Below, in pieces: positions 1 to 5,970 of a stretch of 6,563 nucleotides of DNA. The notes under the pieces are model-generated. The model saw nothing but the letters and a program-made list of their open reading frames with translations. It searched no databases and was not told the origin of the DNA. Position 1 is the first letter of the stretch, and each line of letters begins with the position of its first letter. The DNA comes from Chloroflexota bacterium (lineage in GTDB: Bacteria; Chloroflexota; Anaerolineae; Anaerolineales; UBA11858), in NCBI GenBank assembly GCA_003513015.1, contig DOTA01000141.1, forward strand, positions 672 through 7,234. Direction: 5' to 3'. A program made the position numbers and the translations under genes.

Positions 1-698
1 GAGGCATCATCATCGAAAGCTTTTTGGAGATAACGGGCAAAGGAAGCCGCGGCGGAAACTTTATCGGCGGAAATATTGCCGGGATGCACCCGAATTTTAC
101 AGAGCACCTCCGGGATAACCCCAATCTGGAATTTGCAGGTGATTCTGCGCCACATATCTAAATCCGGCCCCCAGCGGATACTCTCATCAAAACCGCCCAC
201 CTGAGCCAACACCGTTGCACGCACCATCACGCTGGGTACCACCATCAAAATCGACCAGTCTAACAAATAATTGGGGTAGATTTTTCCCGTCAATTTGGAA
301 GTATCCCGAATTCCAAGCTCGCGGCCGCCATCCTCGAATTTCGCGTACCAGGAATGCACCAGACCAATCTCGGGGTGGGCATCCAGATAAGCTACCTGTT
401 TTTCCAGTTTGGTCGGGGTAAATAGATCGTCCGAATCCAAGAAGGCGATATATTCCCCGGTTGCCAAAGCAATCCCCTGATTGCGAGCAGCCGATTCACC
501 GCGGTTTTCTTGCCGTGCGTATCGGATCGTTCCCTGGGCCACGAAGGGTTGCAGCACAGCCTGGGTATCATCGGTCGAGCCATCATCTACGACAATGATC
601 TCAAAATCTGCGTAGGTTTGGGCCACAACACTGTCAATCGATTCGCGCACATAAACGGCCCGGTTATAGGTAGGGATAATAATGCTCACTTTTGGCAT
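1..698 (-). CDS. Family 2 glycosyltransferase (GT-A fold), 3' end cut by the window
   Basis: This is a probable inverting glycosyltransferase that moves a sugar from a nucleotide-sugar donor onto a growing surface glycan at the cytoplasmic face. It starts at ATG 698-696 and stays open to base 1, giving 232 residues with no stop, so the C-terminus lies outside. The sequence opens MPKVSIIIPTYNR, the classic GT2 N-terminal strand. VDDGSTD follows at residues 37-43, the FLDSDD metal-binding DxD region at 86-91, and GGFDES at 168-173. An acidic WGPDLDMW segment (176-183) sits where the catalytic base is usually found, and RVHPGNIS (203-210) is the usual motif after it. It begins 3 bases after the stop of the preceding gene, with no clear Shine-Dalgarno, so translation is probably coupled. 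The family is secure. Donor and acceptor cannot be read from the sequence. Confidence 0.93.
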   Translation of the reverse strand, partial: MPKVSIIIPTYNRAVYVRESIDSVVAQTYADFEIIVVDDGSTDDTQAVLQPFVAQGTIRYARQENRGESAARNQGIALATGEYIAFLDSDDLFTPTKLEKQVAYLDAHPEIGLVHSWYAKFEDGGRELGIRDTSKLTGKIYPNYLLDWSILMVVPSVMVRATVLAQVGGFDESIRWGPDLDMWRRITCKFQIGVIPEVLCKIRVHPGNISADKVSAAASFARYLQKAFDDDA

Positions 699-701
699 GT
701 T

Positions 702-2027
702 TCAATCAGCCAGCACTTTCGCCCACTTTTCTACCCGTCGATCAATCTCATCCTGGTCGATCCGGTCTTTTTCGTGGGGATTCCAATTTTTCTCGGCAGA
801 TTGGCGTCCAATTAGCACCAAAGCCGACAGCCACAGATTCCAGCCCCAGTGCCGAATTTTACGCCAAACGCGATCTTTACTTGGTTTTTTTAACGCCGCC
901 GCGATCTCAGTCGGAGGAGGTGCAGTTTGCTGTCCTCGCGTAAGCGAGGCAATCAACGCCACCAGATTAGCAATCGCGTCGCCGCGACTCATCATCTGCT
1001 GCTTGACCCAAATTTGCAATTGTTTCCAATTCTCATCCAACGGATCCGCCTGAAGCGCCGCGGCAAATTCATCGAAACTAGAAACTTTGGCGGTCAGATC
1101 ATACCATTCGGCATACAAGAAATCCGGGATGGGGCATGGGGTCAGCATATAAACAGGTTTATCCGCCAGAGCAGCATCCAGCAGCGTGGTGCTATAGGAT
1201 GAAAACACCAGATCGCTCGCCAAAGTCCACTCCCGCACGGTACCGTGTTTGATGATATGCAAATGTTCGGGGATTTCGCCCGCGAATTCCAAAACCGCCG
1301 CCCGAAAACTCTCCGCGGGGATGGCCGGACGCGGGCGCACAATCAGTTCGATGTTATCCAATTTGGCGGCCTCCCGCCACCAGATGGCTGCCGCCTTGAG
1401 AGAATCCAGCGCAAAATCGCGGTAGCGGAACGCATCTTCGGGGCTAAAGCCGCGGCGAATACGATCGCGCACGTGATTATCCTTGAAAAAAGCCCAGCCA
1501 TAATTTTCGGGCACAAAAACCCAGCGGCGATCTAACGATAAACCGAACAACGCGGCCAATTCAGGGCGCACCTGCCCGTAATAGTTCCGATATGGCAGAG
1601 TATATAAAGCCAAAGCGGGATTGCCGACTACCTCAATATTCTCAGAAGGCACCGAATATTCCTGTAAATAGTCCACAAAAAAATCACCCCAGGCGGTGTA
1701 AAACAAGTTTTGGCGTGCAAATTGATCTTTGGGCGCTTTGAAAGATTTTTGCGTTGTGCCCAGCACCTGCTCAAAAGACAGGTTGAGATAACGCGCCTGT
1801 CCCCAGCGAGAAACTACCATCTCGATATTCGTATCTTTAACCGAAGTGCCATACGGCAGGGCCACCACCGCAGGCTGCCAACGGGAAAGGGTTTCATCCA
1901 GATCCGCCACAATCGAGCAGATTTCCATCCGGATGCCCCGCCGCGCCAACAACGTTTTTACCGCACAGGCTACATCTAACTCGCGGGCGGCGTGCTCGAT
2001 GAAATAAGCCACATCGACTACTGGCAT
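702..2027 (-). CDS. Divergent surface-carbohydrate protein, probable GT-B-fold glycosyltransferase
   Basis: This 441-residue protein has no family I can name with certainty. It most resembles proteins of surface polysaccharide loci with a GT-B-like, two-Rossmann layout. The N-terminal half has a short-chain start (VVDVAYFIEHAARELDVA) and WGDFFVDYL followed by NIEVVGNPAL (113-139), like the 'address then VxGNP' hinge of GT-B and CDP-glycerol transferase-like enzymes. The C-terminal half has FVPENYGWAF (171-180), IVRPRP (229-234), and a W-x-LASDLVFSSYSTTLLDAALADKPVYML stretch (about 267-295). That stretch matches the donor-binding 'aD..is..St.l.EA...gkPv' pattern. The last 75 or so residues are a charged tail with one Trp-rich hydrophobic patch (WGWNLWLSALVLIG, 394-407) that might touch the membrane. 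The start ATG at 2027 lies inside the end of the aminotransferase gene (10-base overlap, ATGCCAGTAG), with no Shine-Dalgarno. A glycosyltransferase role is inferred, and a non-catalytic carbohydrate role is possible. Confidence 0.72.
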   Translation of the reverse strand: MPVVDVAYFIEHAARELDVACAVKTLLARRGIRMEICSIVADLDETLSRWQPAVVALPYGTSVKDTNIEMVVSRWGQARYLNLSFEQVLGTTQKSFKAPKDQFARQNLFYTAWGDFFVDYLQEYSVPSENIEVVGNPALALYTLPYRNYYGQVRPELAALFGLSLDRRWVFVPENYGWAFFKDNHVRDRIRRGFSPEDAFRYRDFALDSLKAAAIWWREAAKLDNIELIVRPRPAIPAESFRAAVLEFAGEIPEHLHIIKHGTVREWTLASDLVFSSYSTTLLDAALADKPVYMLTPCPIPDFLYAEWYDLTAKVSSFDEFAAALQADPLDENWKQLQIWVKQQMMSRGDAIANLVALIASLTRGQQTAPPPTEIAAALKKPSKDRVWRKIRHWGWNLWLSALVLIGRQSAEKNWNPHEKDRIDQDEIDRRVEKWAKVLAD

Positions 2028-3472
2028 GATGCTTTTTTAATTGCTTCGACAATCCGAGCGACATCTTCCAATTTGAGGGTCACGGCGCTAGGCAAACTCA
2101 GGCCATTTTCACTCAAACGCTCTGCCACCGGCAAAGATTGACCAGTATTGTAAATCGGTTGCTGATGGATGGGAGGAAACAGTGGCCGGGTTTCAATATC
2201 GACCTGTTTGAGATGATTCATCAAATCGTCACGGGAACAGCCAAAAACCTGGGGATCGATGATGATGCTGTACAACCAGTAAACGTTCTCAGCCCAGGAC
2301 ATTTGAGGAGGTAACTCGATCCCCGGAATACCAGCCAACCCGGCAGAATACGCTGCGGCGATCTCTTTCTTTTTAGCCAGCAGGCTTTCAATGCGTTCCA
2401 TCTGCGCCACCCCCAAGGCCGCCTGCAAATTAGTCATGCGATAGTTGTACCCTAAAACTCGGTGCCAATAGCGTTTATCGGGAGACATGCCGTGATCGCG
2501 CAAAATGCGTACTTTCTCGGCCAGATCATCCCGGTTCGTTACCACCATTCCTCCCTCGCCCGTGGTGATGATCTTGTTCCCATAGAAACTGAAAATTCCA
2601 ATTTCACCGAGGCCACCCACGGGGCGATCATTGTATCTCGCTCCGTGGGCTTCGGCAGCATCTTCGATAATAGCTAAACCATGCCGGTCAGCAATCTCTC
2701 GCAGCGCGCCCATATCTGCAGGATGGCCGTACAAATGCACGGGGATGATTGCTTTGGTTTGGGGTGTAATAGCGGCTTTAACTTTGGCAGGGTCGATATT
2801 CCAGGTATCTGGCTCGCTATCTACTAAAACTGGTTGCGCTCCGGTGTAAAGCACCGCGTTGGCTGTGGCAATAAAGGTCAGCGAGGGCACAATCACTTCA
2901 TCGCCGGGGCCAATCTCCAGCGCCAGCAGTGCCAGGTGCAACGCAGTGGTGCCGTTACTGGTGGCAACGGCATGCCGCGCCTCACAAAATTCCGCAAACA
3001 TCGCCTCGAAGCGGGTGACAAACTTCCCTGCTGAAGAAACCCAGCCCGTGAGCACGCATTCCGAAACGTATTGTAGTTCTTTCTCGCCCAAAATTGGCTC
3101 GGCTACCGGCAAACGCACGCGTGGGTCAAAAATTGCCAAATCAACCACTTTGCCAGCGGCATCGAGCAACGGCACGACCCGCAAAAACTCGCTGAACATG
3201 GCCGCGATCTCTTCAGGCGGGGTGTGCACCGAGGCAGACTGTGACCCAGGCCGCGGCACTTCTGAAACTGGCGATTCCATGCCCAAACCCTTGAGCAAAG
3301 CGCGGCGGATATCGCCATCGGTTACCAGGCCCACAAAGCGACCGTTTTCAGGTTCGGTAAGCAAGGCAAAACCAATGGCACCGCGATCAATGGCGCGCAT
3401 CGCCTGACGAATGCTTTCATTCACGGGAATACTAATCATGGGGATGCGGTCTTTTAGAGGGGGCAGAGTCAT
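2018..3472 (-). CDS. CBS-domain pair fused to DegT/DnrJ/EryC1 PLP-dependent sugar aminotransferase
   Basis: This 484-residue fusion is predicted to transfer an amino group, usually from glutamate, to a keto-sugar nucleotide. Residues about 8-120 form two CBS motifs. The first ends GLVTDGDIRRALL (48-60), the usual CBS signature, and the second ends near DLAIFDPRVRLP. CBS pairs normally bind adenosyl ligands and regulate the attached enzyme. Residues about 125-480 are a full-length aminotransferase: GWVSSAGKFVTRFE (143-156), SNGTTALHLAL (172-182), GDEVIVPSLTFIATANA (190-206), PVHLYGHPADM (245-254) and IIEDAAEAHG (268-277). D271 would contact the PLP ring nitrogen. GIFSFYGNK ends in K300, the predicted Schiff-base lysine, followed by TTGEGGM. 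These motifs look like the perosamine-synthase/LegC side of the family. The start is ATG 3472, with GGTG five bases upstream. Met12 is a possible later start but would cut the first CBS strand. This gene opens the second block, after the structured gap. Enzyme class is secure; the substrate is not. Confidence 0.94.
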   Translation of the reverse strand: MTLPPLKDRIPMISIPVNESIRQAMRAIDRGAIGFALLTEPENGRFVGLVTDGDIRRALLKGLGMESPVSEVPRPGSQSASVHTPPEEIAAMFSEFLRVVPLLDAAGKVVDLAIFDPRVRLPVAEPILGEKELQYVSECVLTGWVSSAGKFVTRFEAMFAEFCEARHAVATSNGTTALHLALLALEIGPGDEVIVPSLTFIATANAVLYTGAQPVLVDSEPDTWNIDPAKVKAAITPQTKAIIPVHLYGHPADMGALREIADRHGLAIIEDAAEAHGARYNDRPVGGLGEIGIFSFYGNKIITTGEGGMVVTNRDDLAEKVRILRDHGMSPDKRYWHRVLGYNYRMTNLQAALGVAQMERIESLLAKKKEIAAAYSAGLAGIPGIELPPQMSWAENVYWLYSIIIDPQVFGCSRDDLMNHLKQVDIETRPLFPPIHQQPIYNTGQSLPVAERLSENGLSLPSAVTLKLEDVARIVEAIKKASCQ

Positions 3473-3485
3473 GGTTTCACCATAA
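3469..3485 (-). promoter_or_regulatory. Hairpin over the ribosome-binding site and start codon of the CBS-aminotransferase gene
   Basis: In the minus-strand transcript, TTATGGT (3485-3479) can pair with ACCATGA (3475-3469) across a GAA loop. This gives seven pairs, one of them U-G. The right arm contains the ATG at 3472-3470, and the left arm and loop hold the only Shine-Dalgarno-like bases, GGTG (3481-3478). Folding would therefore hide both signals. The arms are short and mostly A/U, so the hairpin is weak alone. Whether it acts in regulation is inference. Confidence 0.35.
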
Positions 3486-3519
3486 GCTTACAAAAATCAG
3501 AGTAGATATACCCTTCACA

Positions 3520-3567
3520 GCCAGAAATTGCGCATTTCTTAAGCAGGTGGAACGCACAATTTCTGGC
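3520..3567 (-). promoter_or_regulatory. Long intergenic stem-loop (17 pairs, 14-base loop), function unknown
   Basis: The 109-base gap between the TIM-barrel gene and the CBS-aminotransferase gene (3473-3581) contains a strong inverted repeat. In the minus-strand RNA, GCCAGAAATTGTGCGTT (3567-3551) pairs without bulges with AATGCGCAATTTCTGGC (3536-3520). The outer 11 pairs are perfect. The inner six include two G-U pairs that exist only in this strand's RNA and would be A-C mismatches in the opposite strand. It begins 15 bases after the TAA of the upstream gene. It is followed by TGTGAAGGG rather than a T-run, so it is not a standard intrinsic terminator. It could protect or process the operon mRNA, attenuate, or be a protein site. 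The rest of the gap is A/T-rich and shows no convincing promoter. Confidence 0.6.
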
Positions 3568-3581
3568 CGGGGCATTCTATT

Positions 3582-4442
3582 TTACACAATTTTGAGTAGG
3601 CCGTGTAACCAGGCAATCTGTTCGGCCAGATTTTCTACGGAAGCAAATTTACTTTCGAGCACCAGGGGCAGATCGGTAAAAATCGGGCGGCGCAAAACAT
3701 CCAAAATCCAGCTACCGGACTGCAAGGGTCGGTGTTGATCGGCACTGCCATCATTATCGTGCACATGCAGGGCACGCACAAAAGGGGATACCTGATCGAT
3801 AAAATCCAACCGGTCAAACCCCAGGGTGTGGGCGCTGACGTTCAGATGCCCGGTATCCAACAAAATTCCCAGGTAATTATCCGGTAAGGCTTGTTTCAGA
3901 GTCAAAAAATCATTCGCTTCGACAAACAACAAACGCTCTACCAAATTTTGATCGCAGACATTGTTCTCGACCAGTACAGCCACCCCCAGGGGGCGCGCAT
4001 AGGCTAAAATTGCCTCGATTTCAGTGACAAAACGCGCCAGCGCCGCATCTTTTTCGGCGGGCGATTCTGGCCGCGGGAAAATAAAACTGTGCGTGCCAAA
4101 GCCGGTCGGGTCGGTGATGAAACCGCCATGCAGCGAATAAAACGATGCGCCCACCACAGCACACAAATCCAATGCGCGGCGCACCAGGGTCGCACTGCGC
4201 TGGCGGATTCCGGCATCCGCGGAGGCCAGGTTGAGCACGAAGGGGTCTTCCGGGGGTGGAAAATAATTATGGATCAGCAGGGCACCCTCAAAGCCGGGCA
4301 GGGCCTCCAAATCTTCGGGGGTCACGGAAACCCCCGCGCCCAGTTCAATCTGTGAGAAACCGACATCCATATAACGGGCGATCCGATCCCAAAGTGGTTC
4401 GGTGCCGGACAGGCAGGCGGTTGAAGCATAAATCGGAGACAT
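3582..4442 (-). CDS. TIM-barrel sugar (phosphate) isomerase/epimerase-like protein
   Basis: This 286-residue cytoplasmic protein has the layout of the xylose isomerase-like / AP-endonuclease-2 TIM-barrel superfamily, which includes metal-dependent sugar isomerases and epimerases. Visible barrel-strand ends carry the expected metal or acid-base residues: IHNY (57-60), YSLHGGF (102-108), VLVENN with E159, LDTGHLN with D196 and H199, ALHVHDND with H226, H228 and D229, and VLESK with E263. The E-D-H-E set fits an intact divalent metal site. There is no signal peptide or membrane segment. The ATG at 4442 follows the GNAT stop by 2 bases, so the two are probably translated together; a weak GGA lies nine bases upstream of the ATG. 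Its place in a nonulosonate gene set suggests it interconverts a pathway sugar, but this is inference. The superfamily is diverse, and a hydrolase or lyase activity cannot be excluded. Confidence 0.85.
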   Translation of the reverse strand: MSPIYASTACLSGTEPLWDRIARYMDVGFSQIELGAGVSVTPEDLEALPGFEGALLIHNYFPPPEDPFVLNLASADAGIRQRSATLVRRALDLCAVVGASFYSLHGGFITDPTGFGTHSFIFPRPESPAEKDAALARFVTEIEAILAYARPLGVAVLVENNVCDQNLVERLLFVEANDFLTLKQALPDNYLGILLDTGHLNVSAHTLGFDRLDFIDQVSPFVRALHVHDNDGSADQHRPLQSGSWILDVLRRPIFTDLPLVLESKFASVENLAEQIAWLHGLLKIV

Positions 4443-4444
4443 AA

Positions 4445-4906
4445 TTACAAATCCATATAACCAATCACTTGGTCGGATTCCGCGTCCTCAAAACGGTATC
4501 CCAACTTTTGGTAGAGAGAAACAGCCGCAGCATTGTGGGTGTACACCGTTAGACGAATTTTCTCGGCCCCGCGAGCGCGGGCGGCGGCGTGCAAAAAGTG
4601 CATCAGCAACTCGCCCAAGCCGCGCCCTCGGGCGGCGCGGGCCATGAAAATGCCCAAACTGGGGATGGTGTAGCCTTCATCCCAGCCGCGCAGCATACCG
4701 TAGCCGATGATTTGCTCACCTTGCAGCAGAGCATAATACAGGTCAGCGCCGCGGTAATACGCCCGGCGGCTGGCTTCTTGCGCGGTAAATGGGTGCGGGT
4801 GAAAAAACTCGGCCTCACCACTGGCCTGGATGGTTTCAAAAAAAACAGCCAGCGCGGCTTCAAGGCTGGCATCGATCCGGCAAATTTGCAGCACATCGAG
4901 GTTCAT
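4445..4906 (-). CDS. GNAT-family acetyltransferase
   Basis: This 153-residue single-domain protein is of the usual length for a GNAT enzyme, which moves an acetyl group from acetyl-CoA to an amine, here probably an amino sugar. The acetyl-CoA pyrophosphate loop is ARGRGLGELLM (92-102), with R93, G96 and G98 fitting the R/Q-x-x-G-x-G motif. Strand beta-4 (PSLGIFM, 82-88) leads into it. The C-terminal RLTVYTHNAAAVSLYQKLGYRFE (118-140) is the standard 'N..A..LY.k.GF' end with Tyr132. The front part, FFHPHPFT and YYALLQGEQIIGYGMLRGWDEGY, is the acceptor side. The start ATG overlaps the neuB stop by four bases (ATGA, 4903-4906). A run of eight T (in coding sense, bases 4845-4838) lies in the Val-Phe-Phe codons near residue 21. 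It could supply the N-acetylation step of the pathway, but its sequence is not clearly PseH-like. O-acetylation of the finished sugar is another option. Confidence 0.9.
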   Translation of the reverse strand: MNLDVLQICRIDASLEAALAVFFETIQASGEAEFFHPHPFTAQEASRRAYYRGADLYYALLQGEQIIGYGMLRGWDEGYTIPSLGIFMARAARGRGLGELLMHFLHAAARARGAEKIRLTVYTHNAAAVSLYQKLGYRFEDAESDQVIGYMDL

Positions 4907-5970
4907 GCGACATCCCAGGCAATGCTCGCCAGAGTGATAATCTCATTGGCGGCGATGGCGTGAGCGGCCCGTTGACCAACCACGCGTTCCAGCCAGTCTG
5001 GGGTTAGCCCAAACCCGGGGCGCTTGCAAGTTAAATCTTCAGCGGTGATTTGCCCGCCTGCGGGGATCGCCCGCCGCGCTACCAAACTTTTTTGCATGTG
5101 CGGTTTATTGGGTAGTTCGCTAGGCGCGGGGCGTTTAATGCCATCCCCCAGGGCGGCTTCAACATTCCGAATGGTTTGCACCAGTTGGTCCAGTTCATCC
5201 GGTTCCAGCGAGGCGCGGTGATCGGGGCCGGGCAAGCTGCGATCGAGGGTGAAGTGTTTCTCGATCACGCAGGCTCCCAGGGCTACCGCCCAAGGGCTGG
5301 CCCCGATCCCCGCGGTGTGATCGGAGAACCCGACCGGCAGGGCAAAGGCTTGCGTCATCGTTTGCATGGCGCGCAAGTTGCTCTCAGCAAGGGGCGCGGG
5401 ATATTCACTGGTGCAGTGCAGCAAAACAATTTCATGCATCAGGCCACCCGTGCGCAGGGCAGCCAGGGCCTGCTCCACTTCGCTGAGGGTTGACATCCCG
5501 GTGGAGAGCAAGACCGGGCGGTTTTTGCCAGCGACGTACTTCAAAAATGGCAAATTAGTGGTATCGGTGGAGGCGATTTTGTAGGCGGCCACATCCAACT
5601 CAGCCAGCAAATCGGCGGAGGCGTTTTCGTAGGGAGTACACAGGTAGATGATCCCTTGGGCAGTGCAATACTCCTTGAGTTGGCGGTGTTGCTCGCCATT
5701 TAGCTCCAGGGCCTTGAGCATTTTGTATTGGCTGCCCGGCTCGCCGGTAGTTTCGACCTGATAGCCTGCCTTGGGGGCTTCGGGCGTAATCAGTTCTTCG
5801 GTGATGAAGGCCTGAAATTTGATGGCGTCGGCTCCAGCAGCCACGGCCGCGTCGATCAACTGGAAGGCCAATTCCATCTGACCATTATGGTTGACTCCGG
5901 CTTCGGCGATCACAAAACAGGGCTGGTGCGGGCCAATCCATTGGTGGCCAATCTGAACAGGTTGAATCAT
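4903..5970 (-). CDS. neuB: Nonulosonic acid synthase (NeuB/LegI-type, with C-terminal SAF domain)
   Basis: It condenses phosphoenolpyruvate with an N-acylated mannosamine-type six-carbon sugar to make a nine-carbon nonulosonic acid. The 355-residue length is normal. The TIM-barrel domain (about 18-280) has IAEAGVNHNG (21-30) with catalytic-region E23, KFQ (51-53), STGM (156-159), LLHCTSEYP (183-191), GFSDHT (214-219), EKHFTLD (237-243) and PGPDH (247-251). H218 and H239 match the manganese-binding histidines of characterised NeuB. The SAF/antifreeze-like domain (about 294-350) carries KRPGFG, where R317 corresponds to the arginine that reaches the partner subunit's substrate, so a domain-swapped dimer is expected. 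APKAGYQ and KRPG favour the NeuB/LegI branch over PseI. STDTTNLPFL (134-143) replaces the more usual SGExxNLPL and may mark a subtype. It overlaps neuA by ATGA, with a purine-rich GGGAAGGGAAAAG upstream. The exact product is not decided by sequence. Confidence 0.94.
   Translation of the reverse strand: MIQPVQIGHQWIGPHQPCFVIAEAGVNHNGQMELAFQLIDAAVAAGADAIKFQAFITEELITPEAPKAGYQVETTGEPGSQYKMLKALELNGEQHRQLKEYCTAQGIIYLCTPYENASADLLAELDVAAYKIASTDTTNLPFLKYVAGKNRPVLLSTGMSTLSEVEQALAALRTGGLMHEIVLLHCTSEYPAPLAESNLRAMQTMTQAFALPVGFSDHTAGIGASPWAVALGACVIEKHFTLDRSLPGPDHRASLEPDELDQLVQTIRNVEAALGDGIKRPAPSELPNKPHMQKSLVARRAIPAGGQITAEDLTCKRPGFGLTPDWLERVVGQRAAHAIAANEIITLASIAWDVA

Noticed and set aside
682..1053. Plus-strand open frames opposite the end of the GT-B-like gene.
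   Set aside because: Their translations lack any family feature, and the minus-strand frame is the conserved one.
2859..3407. A 182-codon open frame on the plus strand opposite the CBS-aminotransferase.
   Set aside because: It lies wholly inside the minus-strand gene, whose domains and catalytic residues are intact. The plus-strand translation is Ser/Arg-rich with no recognisable domain, as expected of an antisense shadow.
3501..3536. A sigma-70 promoter with TATATC (3510-3505) as the -10 box.
   Set aside because: The matching -35 position shows only GCGCAA or similar, far from TTGACA, and there is no extended -10. Too weak to annotate.
3520..3567. Reading the intergenic stem-loop as a Rho-independent terminator.
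   Set aside because: The stem is followed by TGTGAAGGGTATATC in the transcript with no T-run, and the outer stem is A/T-rich instead of G/C-rich.
3520..3567. The inverted repeat as ends of a small mobile element.
   Set aside because: There is no flanking target-site duplication, the loop is only 14 bases and no second copy occurs in the window.
4589..4963. Plus-strand open frames opposite the GNAT gene and the end of neuB.
   Set aside because: They overlap well-supported minus-strand genes, show no domain and have no ribosome-binding site.
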